16,375 bases of DNA, from positions 1 to 16,375 of the forward strand of contig RPQK01000075.1 in assembly GCA_003819755.1 (NCBI GenBank), in the 5' to 3' direction. Shown piece after piece: positions 6,758 to 12,676 of the stretch. Positions within the stretch are counted from its first letter, which is position 1, and every line of letters starts with the position of its first letter. This DNA comes from Acidobacteriota bacterium (GTDB lineage Bacteria; Acidobacteriota; UBA6911; RPQK01). The notes below the pieces were generated by a model. It worked only from the letters and a program-made list of their open reading frames with translations. It did no database searches and was not told the DNA's origin. The position numbers and the translations under genes are program-made.

Positions 6758-6952
6758 GGATGAAGGATGAAGGAAGAAGAAAAGGATGAAGGATGAAGGC
6801 TCGAAAACCGAAAGGACCCCAAAGACCTCAAAGACCCCAACGACTTAAGATTGCCTAAGTCCTTGGGGTCTTTGAGGTCTTTGGGGTCCTTTCGGTTTTC
6901 GAGCCTTCATCCTTCATCCTTCATCCTTCATCCTTTACTTCATCCTTCATCC
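6758..6952. repeat. Inverted repeat element with GGATGAA arms and nonamer core, between mcp and cheR
   Basis: Left arm: GGATGAA twice (6758-6771), a purine spacer, GGATGAA twice (6784-6797), a unique stretch of about 13 bp, then nonamers (GACCCCAAA, GACCTCAAA). Right arm is the reverse complement, with four TTCATCC units at 6906-6933 and two at 6939-6952. Positions 6782-6840 and 6863-6921 are perfect complements over 59 bp; after one C-C mismatch six more pairs form (6842-6847 with 6856-6861), leaving an 8-nt loop. Transcribed with the operon, it gives a hairpin of about 140 nt. It has no gene. It could act as an attenuator, an RNA-processing site, or be a gene-free mobile element; the sequence does not decide. 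Confidence 0.95.
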
Positions 6953-6960
6953 TTCTCTTC

Positions 6961-8748
6961 TTAGAACTCCTGCAAAATCCCGGCATCCGTATCGTCCAGC
7001 GGGATCAGTTTGCTCGGGTCCGCAGATGCGACCGGGGGGGCCGGTTTAGCCGGGGCAGGCTTCGGCGCAGGCAGGACCCGCGCGGCTCTGGCCGGCGCTT
7101 TTGGCAATACCCTACTCGTCGCCCCGACGTTAGATGCGACAGTTGCGGCCGGAGCGAGCGCCGGGCGCTTAGGAGCTGGATTCAGATTGAGGCGATACTG
7201 GGAGAGAACGCGCTTCATCTCTTCCGCCTGGCCTGCCAGTTCCTCGGCCGCGCTGGCTGATTCTTCGGAATTCGCCGCCGTCTGCTGAGTCAGGAGATTC
7301 ATTTGCTCGACCGCGCTGGTGATCTGGTCAATTCCTTCGCTTTGCTGGTCGGAGGCCGCCGCCATCTCCGCCATGACGTCGCTGACCTTCCGCACCTGCT
7401 GATTGATCTCCTCGAGATTGGAAAGTACTTCCTGGTTGATGGCTACGCCGCCCTCGGCATTCTTTACTGATTCCTCGATCAGATTGGCGGTGTTCTTGGC
7501 CGCTTCGGCGCTTCTCATGGCCAGGTTGCGGACCTCTTCCGCGACGACTGCAAATCCCTTTCCGGCATCACCGGCGCGGGCTGCTTCGACTGCGGCATTC
7601 AGAGCGAGCAGGTTGGTTTGAAAGGCGATCTCGTCGATGGTTTTGACGATTTTCGCGGTCTCGTCGCTCGAGGCCTTGATGCGATCGATAGCTGCAGAAA
7701 GCCGCCGCATGCTCTCCACACCGCGGTCCGCGCTGCGTCGGGCTCCGTCCGTGAGTCCTTTGGCCTCTTTGGCGTTTCCAGTGGCCTGCTTCGTCATGGC
7801 CGCCATCTCGCGAAGGCTGCTCGATATTTCTTCAAGCGAGCTCGCCTGGGCGGAAGCGCTTTGTGCCAGGTTATGGCTGCCGCCGCTGATCTCGCCTGCT
7901 GCAGAGGCAACTTGTTCAGCTGAAACGGCAACCTGGGAGAAGCCTTGATCCAGCCGGCTCATGGCTGCGTTGAGGGCCGTCTTGATCTTGACCAGGTCAC
8001 CGCGGTAATCGGCCCTGACTCGGACGGTCAGATCCCCCTCGGATAGCGTTGTCAGGACGGCTGCTGCGTCGTTCAGGGGTGCAAGCAGTGACTCCACCGC
8101 CGTCGTGAGCGCCTGCAGAATCTCCCGGTAGCAACCCCTCGCGTCTCCGTACCCGCCGCCGCCCGCAATGCGTCCTTCGGCGGCTGACCGGCCTACGCGT
8201 TGGGCTTCGCCGGCAACGTTCCGCACGGATTCCACAATCCTCTTCAGGGAAAGGGTTAGTTCGTCGCGATCATTCTTCGGTTTGAGGTCGATCGACATGT
8301 CTCCCTCGCCGACTTTCTTCAGGACTCCCAGCATCTGCTGAAAGTCGTCGGCGAGCGAGTCGACCAGGTTGGCCAGAGTGCCGATTTCGTCTTCGCGATG
8401 GAACTTCAATCGACGGCTGGTCCGGCCCAGGATGACTTCCTGAAAAGTTGTAACCGCCTGCTCGAGCGGTTGGGAGATGGAGCGGGAGAGCAGGAATCCC
8501 AGCCCGGCTATCAAAGCGCAAACGATCAGCGTCGCCCAGAGAACCGCCGATTGGGCCGTCTCCTGCTGGGACTTCAGCTCGGTCATTTTCTCTGCAAGGC
8601 TGGAGGAGCCCGTTCCCGCATCAAGCTGGGCGATCGTTTGCCCGACGCTGTTGATCCCCGTGTAGGCGATAAAGCCTACGAAGGCGGCACAGAGAGCGAC
8701 GAACAGAAAGCCGTAAAGCAGTTTCACTCCAACTCTCAAGTTGTTCAT
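6961..8748 (-). CDS. Methyl-accepting chemotaxis protein with multiple HAMP-like units and almost no sensor domain
   Basis: The 595-residue receptor has TM1 at about 9-31 and TM2 at about 67-88, with only some 36 residues between them, so no ordinary periplasmic ligand domain. HAMP-like units follow at about 89-140, 141-180 and 185-270 (the last with AEGRIAGGG...YREI and LSEGDLTVRV). The signalling domain has the conserved tip DEIAFQTNLLALNAAVEAAR (372-391) flanked by likely methylation segments rich in Glu/Gln/Ser. A Pro/Ala linker (about 524-578) ends in an acidic tail LDDTDAGILQEF, placed like a CheR-tethering peptide but without its tryptophan. ATG 8748 is preceded by GGGAGGGG at the right distance; a frame-matched ATG at 8766 would put that site inside the gene. 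It lies second-next to cheW and is the operon's own receptor. Confidence 0.95.
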   Translation of the reverse strand: MNNLRVGVKLLYGFLFVALCAAFVGFIAYTGINSVGQTIAQLDAGTGSSSLAEKMTELKSQQETAQSAVLWATLIVCALIAGLGFLLSRSISQPLEQAVTTFQEVILGRTSRRLKFHREDEIGTLANLVDSLADDFQQMLGVLKKVGEGDMSIDLKPKNDRDELTLSLKRIVESVRNVAGEAQRVGRSAAEGRIAGGGGYGDARGCYREILQALTTAVESLLAPLNDAAAVLTTLSEGDLTVRVRADYRGDLVKIKTALNAAMSRLDQGFSQVAVSAEQVASAAGEISGGSHNLAQSASAQASSLEEISSSLREMAAMTKQATGNAKEAKGLTDGARRSADRGVESMRRLSAAIDRIKASSDETAKIVKTIDEIAFQTNLLALNAAVEAARAGDAGKGFAVVAEEVRNLAMRSAEAAKNTANLIEESVKNAEGGVAINQEVLSNLEEINQQVRKVSDVMAEMAAASDQQSEGIDQITSAVEQMNLLTQQTAANSEESASAAEELAGQAEEMKRVLSQYRLNLNPAPKRPALAPAATVASNVGATSRVLPKAPARAARVLPAPKPAPAKPAPPVASADPSKLIPLDDTDAGILQEF

Positions 8749-8767
8749 GACAGTTACCCCTCCCACA

Positions 8768-8873
8768 CTGCCCGCTAGCCGCTGCCCGCTTCCCGAACGC
8801 TGCTAGTTAAACCGCAAGACCGAACCTCGCGTGCCAGTAATCTGCCGGCAGGGGTCAGCGGGCAGCGGGCAGC
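8768..8873. repeat. Inverted heptamer element between cheW and mcp (CTGCCCG type)
   Basis: Left arm 8768-8795 reads CTGCCCG, CTAGCCG, CTGCCCG, CTTCCCG. Right arm 8856-8873 reads CAGCGGG, CAGCGGG, CAGC, the reverse complement. About 60 bp of unique sequence lies between, including the palindrome CTGCCGGCAG at 8842-8851. The mRNA can form a GC-rich hairpin ahead of mcp, but the mcp ribosome site is outside it. Confidence 0.85.
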
Positions 8874-8882
8874 CAAAGCCTT

Positions 8883-9455
8883 CTATTTCCCGCCTGAACC
8901 CTGACTTCCGGCTTCCGTGGTCACTGCGGCGACCGAGCGGACATCGATGACCTCCTGACTGGAGAGCACCTTGTCGATGTCCAGTAGAAGCCTGACCCTT
9001 TCCGCTGATTTGCCGATCCCCAACAGATAGTCGGTCTGGACATCGGGGCCGAAATAGGGCGGGTCATCGATCTCCTGGGCCGCGATGTCCAGAACCTCAG
9101 ACACCTTGTCGACGATGATGCCCATTTCCACGCCCTGGGCCTGCACGACGATGATGCAGGTTTCCTCCGTCTGTTCCTTGGCGTCCATGGCGAATTTCAG
9201 CCGCAGATCGACGACGGGGATCACCTTGCCGCGCAGGTTGATGACGCCGCGGATAAAGTACGGCGTCCGGGGCACACGAGTAATTGGCATCATCCCGATG
9301 ATCTCGTGAACCTTGAGGATTTCGAGACCGTATTCTTCGCTTGCCAGGAAAAATGTCAGGAACTTACCCCCTGGCCCTCCGGCCTTGGGAGGCTGAGCCG
9401 AAGCCCGCTGGTACTTCGACTCCTCGGTGGGTGCCCGATTGGAGCTCTCACTCAT
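8883..9455 (-). CDS. cheW: Chemotaxis coupling protein CheW
   Basis: The 190-residue cytosolic adaptor links receptors to CheA. The CheW domain spans about 30-170: FLTFFLASEEYGLEILKVHEI (32-52), PRTPYFIRGVINLRGKVIPVVDL (62-84) with the characteristic RGVINLRG, and the second barrel ending in VRLLLDIDKVL. About 28 polar residues precede the domain and about 20 follow it, both longer than in minimal CheW proteins. A GAAGGAG ribosome site lies 8 nt before the ATG. It starts 45 nt after cheA, in the same operon. Confidence 0.96.
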   Translation of the reverse strand: MSESSNRAPTEESKYQRASAQPPKAGGPGGKFLTFFLASEEYGLEILKVHEIIGMMPITRVPRTPYFIRGVINLRGKVIPVVDLRLKFAMDAKEQTEETCIIVVQAQGVEMGIIVDKVSEVLDIAAQEIDDPPYFGPDVQTDYLLGIGKSAERVRLLLDIDKVLSSQEVIDVRSVAAVTTEAGSQGSGGK

Positions 9456-9500
9456 CGCGTGTTCTCCTTCGCTTCCTTCTGAGCCTTAGCCTTGGCTCGC

Positions 9501-12017
9501 CTACGCTCCCGCTGTCTCCAATTCTGTCTTGTCGACGCCGCTTCCGACCTGACGAGCCAACGAAACGATTTCCATGGTATCCAGAATGAGGCCGACTCGA
9601 CCGTCTCCCAGGATTGCTCCTCCCGAGATTCCCTGAATCTTCCCGAGACCACGCCCGAGAGATTTCGCCACCACTTGTTGCTGGCCCAGGAGCTCATCGA
9701 CCAGAAGAGCACACCGGCGGTTCCCGTCTCCAACCACAACCAGAAGCCCCTTGGTGGGGTCCTCTACCGCGCCCTTCACCTCGAAAAGACGGTGGAGCCG
9801 GAACATCGCCATAAGATCGCCGCGCAGCATAACCAACTCGCCGCGGCCCGCCACGCTAAACAGAGCCGAGGCGCTCGGGCGAAAGCTGACTTGAATGTTC
9901 ACTGTCGGAACAATGTAGTGCTCGTCGCCGACCTTGACCTGCATCCCGTCAGTGATGGCCAGCGTCAGTGGCAGTCGGAGCGAAAATTTGCAGCCGGCGC
10001 CCGGGGCGGAACTGATCTCGATACGGCCGCGCAACGCTTCCACGTTACGCCTTACCACGTCCAAACCGACTCCGCGCCCCGATACGTCCGTGATTTCCGG
10101 TGCCGTCGAAAAGCCGGGAGCGAAGATCAGGTTGTAGACGTCGACGTCGGCCAGTCCCTTGTCGGACTCAATGAGTCCCGTCTCAAGGGCGGTCTGGATG
10201 ATCTTGTCCCGGTCCAGACCGCGGCCGTCATCACTCAATTCGACGACTACGTTTCCGCCGGAGTGAAAAGCCGTGACTCGGATCAGACCTGAACGCGGTT
10301 TCCCGAGTCTTTCCCGTTCGTCCGGGGGCTCAATTCCGTGGTCGACGGAATTGCGAACCATGTGGATCAGGGGATCGGTGATCAGATCCACCATGTTGCG
10401 ATCGATTTCCGTGTCTTCGCCCTTGACTTCGAACTCAACCAGTTTGCCGCTCTTCCTGGACAGATCGCGGACCAGCCGGGCGGTCTTTTGGAAGGTGGCG
10501 CGGAAGGGGACCATGCGCATCGACATGCTCAGGTCCTGCAACTCGCGCACTATCTTTCCCGCGTGGCTGATTTTCTTGCTCAAATCGTGGTGAGAACCGT
10601 CATTGACGGTCGAATCCTGAGCCACCATCGACTGCGCGATCACCAGCTCACCGACCATGTCGATCAGGCGATCGAGCCTCTCGGTCCGAACACGAACCGT
10701 CGACTCGGTGCTCTTGTCGCTGCCGCCTATTCTCTGCTGCGCCCGCAGGGCTTTGGCCACGTCAGTGAGGGAGGCGGCTTTGGAGCGAACCAGCGCCACT
10801 CCGAGAGGTTCCGCCGGGCTCTTCTGCGCGGCAACCTCGTCGACCTTTTCCCGATCTACCTTGTGAGTTGCCACCAGGATGTCCCCGACCCGCATCTCGG
10901 GGCCGGGAGTTTCGACGATGGCGTCGGCAATCGGCTCGTGTTCGGCTTTCTTCAACAGCCGGAGAAGGTCCTGATAACCGCCGGGCATGACCATCGATTT
11001 GCCTCTGGTCGCCTGATCTACCTGTTCCACCAATCCCTTCAGGGTGTCGATAGACCGTAACGCCAGGTCGGCGTAGCCGCCGCCGAACTGGATCTCGCGG
11101 TTACGGACCCTGCTGAGCAGAGACTCGGCGTGATGCGCTAGTTCGGTGAGGGCTTTGAGGCCCAGAAAACCAGAGGTCCCTTTGACCGTGTGGAAGGCCC
11201 GGAAAACTGTATTGACCGCCTCCATATTTTCGGGGTCGACTTCCAGGGCAAGTAGAGCCGATTCGGCCTCCGCGATGAATTCCCGGCTCTCGGTGACGAA
11301 TTCACCGAGGAGCTCGAAATCCGCATCGGCGGGGAGGACAAGCTCCGGGACGTCAGGTGCTGAGTCCGGCTCACCGGATTCGCCCAGGTCCTCCTCCGTC
11401 TCGTCCTGCCGGTTAACTTCATCGATCGTCACCGCCACCTCGAGCAGCACGGCTTCGAGGCTTTCCGTCGGCGACTTCTCCAAGGTCAACAGCTTGTCAG
11501 CGGCTTCCGCCAAAAGAGACGCGATTTCGGAATTCGAATGACTACCGGCTATCTCATGCAGGGCCTGCCCAAGCTTCGTGCAGCCGGACAGATTCTCACG
11601 ATCAATCTGAACCAGGAGAGCGGCGATGTCGTGCAGTGTCATTCTGCTGTCAGCTGGAGTTGAATCGGACGACGCGCCAGCCGGGAGATCAAGCGCCTCC
11701 TGTCCAGTTTCCGCCAGCGCATCGAGGTGGCGGCGAAGAGCTTGGACACATTCTCCAAGGAGCGTGAGATTCTCCTGAGAGACGTTCGCAGGATCGAGCT
11801 TCAAGCGGTCGAGCACGAGCTGCCCCGCATCCGCCGCCCTTCCGATCTTTCTAAGCTGAGCCTCTTCAGCGTTGCGCTTGATGGACTGAAGTGAGGTCGA
11901 GAACTGCGAGATGAGTTCCTCTGTGGGAGGACCGGATGTCAAGACTACGAGCCGCTCCTCCGAGGTCGAAAGCTCCCTCTGGGTCTCTAGCAGGAACCCC
12001 TCGATCATTTCGTTCAT
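9501..12017 (-). CDS. cheA: Chemotaxis histidine kinase CheA with an extra degenerate HPt domain
   Basis: The 838-residue kinase autophosphorylates and passes phosphate to CheY and CheB. Residues 1-105 look like an HPt domain in which the phospho-His is replaced by Q44 (LQSIKRNA). A helical stretch (120-205) and acidic linker follow. The working HPt is at about 232-335 with H276 in FHTVKGTSGF. Next come a small two-fold region starting RVGDILV (376-430), the P3 dimerisation helices (about 440-510), the HATPase domain with NSVDHGIEPPDER, DDGRGLD and GRGVGLDVV, and a C-terminal CheW-like domain. No receiver is fused. ATG 12017 has GAGGGCGAG upstream and begins directly with the HPt-like helix; an ATG at 12056 would add 13 unlikely residues. 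First gene of the che operon. Confidence 0.96.
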   Translation of the reverse strand: MNEMIEGFLLETQRELSTSEERLVVLTSGPPTEELISQFSTSLQSIKRNAEEAQLRKIGRAADAGQLVLDRLKLDPANVSQENLTLLGECVQALRRHLDALAETGQEALDLPAGASSDSTPADSRMTLHDIAALLVQIDRENLSGCTKLGQALHEIAGSHSNSEIASLLAEAADKLLTLEKSPTESLEAVLLEVAVTIDEVNRQDETEEDLGESGEPDSAPDVPELVLPADADFELLGEFVTESREFIAEAESALLALEVDPENMEAVNTVFRAFHTVKGTSGFLGLKALTELAHHAESLLSRVRNREIQFGGGYADLALRSIDTLKGLVEQVDQATRGKSMVMPGGYQDLLRLLKKAEHEPIADAIVETPGPEMRVGDILVATHKVDREKVDEVAAQKSPAEPLGVALVRSKAASLTDVAKALRAQQRIGGSDKSTESTVRVRTERLDRLIDMVGELVIAQSMVAQDSTVNDGSHHDLSKKISHAGKIVRELQDLSMSMRMVPFRATFQKTARLVRDLSRKSGKLVEFEVKGEDTEIDRNMVDLITDPLIHMVRNSVDHGIEPPDERERLGKPRSGLIRVTAFHSGGNVVVELSDDGRGLDRDKIIQTALETGLIESDKGLADVDVYNLIFAPGFSTAPEITDVSGRGVGLDVVRRNVEALRGRIEISSAPGAGCKFSLRLPLTLAITDGMQVKVGDEHYIVPTVNIQVSFRPSASALFSVAGRGELVMLRGDLMAMFRLHRLFEVKGAVEDPTKGLLVVVGDGNRRCALLVDELLGQQQVVAKSLGRGLGKIQGISGGAILGDGRVGLILDTMEIVSLARQVGSGVDKTELETAGA

Positions 12018-12071
12018 AGCTCGCCCTCGTCCTGGCGGTGTTGGGAAACCGTCCATCTCTTGACGGTGCTC

Positions 12072-12077
12072 AGTATA
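12072..12077 (-). promoter_or_regulatory. Possible -10 element of the che operon
   Basis: The minus strand reads TATACT, 5 of 6 matches to the -10 consensus, about 55 nt before the cheA ATG. No convincing -35 lies 16-18 bp upstream, where an AGCGC and a run of seven T occur. It lies between the GGATGAA array and cheA, the only unique sequence available for an operon promoter after the preceding gene. Confidence 0.25.
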
Positions 12078-12111
12078 TGTATTCGAGAAAAAAAGCGCTA
12101 GATGAATTGAA

Positions 12112-12221
12112 GGATGAAGGATGAAGGATGAAGGATGAAGAAAAGGATGAAGGATGAAGGATGAAGGATGAAGGATGAAGAAGAAAGGATGAAGAGGAAA
12201 GGATGAAGGATGAAGGATGAA
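12112..12221. repeat. GGATGAA heptamer array, left flank of the four-helix-bundle gene
   Basis: GGATGAA units run at 12112-12139 (4), 12145-12179 (5), one at 12187-12193, and 12201-12221 (3), separated by short purine spacers such as GAAAA, GAAGAAA and GAGGAAA. The array stops 3 bp from the stop codon of the four-helix-bundle gene. On the minus (transcribed) strand it reads TTCATCC, which is open in all frames. Confidence 0.97.
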
Positions 12222-12224
12222 GGG

Positions 12225-12588
12225 CTACTTCGCTTTGACTTTCTTGACAACCGTAACGAAGATCGCAGTAAGCTCTTCTGCTTCTGCGTGGACCGGTCCC
12301 AGCCTGTCTGGGTTCGCCAGCTGTGCTTCACAGAGCAGTTCCAGCCAATAGGCCGTTTCGTCCAATTCCTGTAGACCACCTTCCATCTTGCTGACGAAAT
12401 CGGCATCGGACTTGGCCCTTCGAGCTTCCCGATAATGAGCCCCCACCGATGTCCCGGAACGCAGCATTTGCTTGCCCAGCACCTAAGGCCTCAGCGGCCT
12501 TCGGCAGACTGCAGTACAGCTGAATTATGCTTAACGCAAAAGACTTTGTCCTGTGGCCCAAATCCGCCGGTGTTTCTTCATCCTTCAT
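12225..12588 (-). pseudogene. Four-helix-bundle protein (S23/IVP family, Avd-like), broken by one extra base
   Basis: Two frames together give a normal-looking 120-residue protein of the 23S rRNA intervening-sequence protein family, whose members form small helical bundles and include the Avd accessory of diversity-generating retroelements. The first frame runs from ATG 12588 (MKDEETPADLGHRTKSFALS...LPKAAEAL, 35 residues); the rest runs from the GTG at 12482 (VLGKQMLRSGTSVGAHYREA ... DETAYWLELL ... VVKKVKAK, 85 residues). Skipping one G at 12483 joins them exactly where the family reads EAxVLGKQ. So this is a one-base frameshift, a sequencing error, or an 85-residue product from the GTG. The ATG and AAGG of its start are supplied by heptamer units. 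Cellular function is unknown. Confidence 0.85.
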
Positions 12589-12676
12589 CCTTCATCCTTT
12601 CCGCGCGGCGTGCGCCAAGTCCGCCGGTGTTTCTTCATCCTTCATCCTTCATCCTTTTCTTCATCCTTTCCGCGCG
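12563..12676. repeat. TTCATCC heptamer array in a 57-bp-spaced direct duplication, right flank of the four-helix-bundle gene
   Basis: Two direct copies lie at 12563-12607 and 12620-12676. They share 38 identical bp at the left (12563-12600 and 12620-12657): TCCGCCGGTGTTTC then three TTCATCC units and TTT; both also end in TTTCCGCGCG. The second copy has a 12-bp insertion including one more TTCATCC. Read on the minus strand, each copy holds the end of the gcvPB frame, an array, and the first codons of the four-helix-bundle gene (MKDEETPADL). It is inverted relative to the GGATGAA array on the other side of that gene. Confidence 0.95.

Noticed and set aside
6748..6840. 31-residue N-terminal extension of CheR
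   Set aside because: The added residues translate the TTCATCC repeat arm; the family N-terminus begins at 6747.
6961..7000. Canonical CheR-binding pentapeptide at the receptor C-terminus
   Set aside because: The tail ends ILQEF and lacks the tryptophan of the xWxxF motif.
12088..12094. Intrinsic terminator after the four-helix-bundle gene (seven U on the minus strand)
   Set aside because: No GC-rich stem precedes the U-run; only the short self-complementary AGCGCT is there.
12098..12406. Open frame containing repeated FILHPSS
   Set aside because: It is a translation of the TTCATCC array plus an out-of-frame part of the four-helix-bundle gene.
12481..12490. Programmed +1 frameshift of the Ty1 CTTAGG type at the frame break
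   Set aside because: CTTAGG is present on the minus strand but in the wrong phase: the incoming frame reads TTA GGT.
12225..12588. 23S rRNA intervening sequence
   Set aside because: The flanking sequence is protein-coding (gcvPB, cheA), not rRNA.
12112..12676. Complete diversity-generating retroelement
   Set aside because: The protein resembles Avd, but there is no reverse transcriptase and no template/variable repeat pair with adenine-specific differences here.
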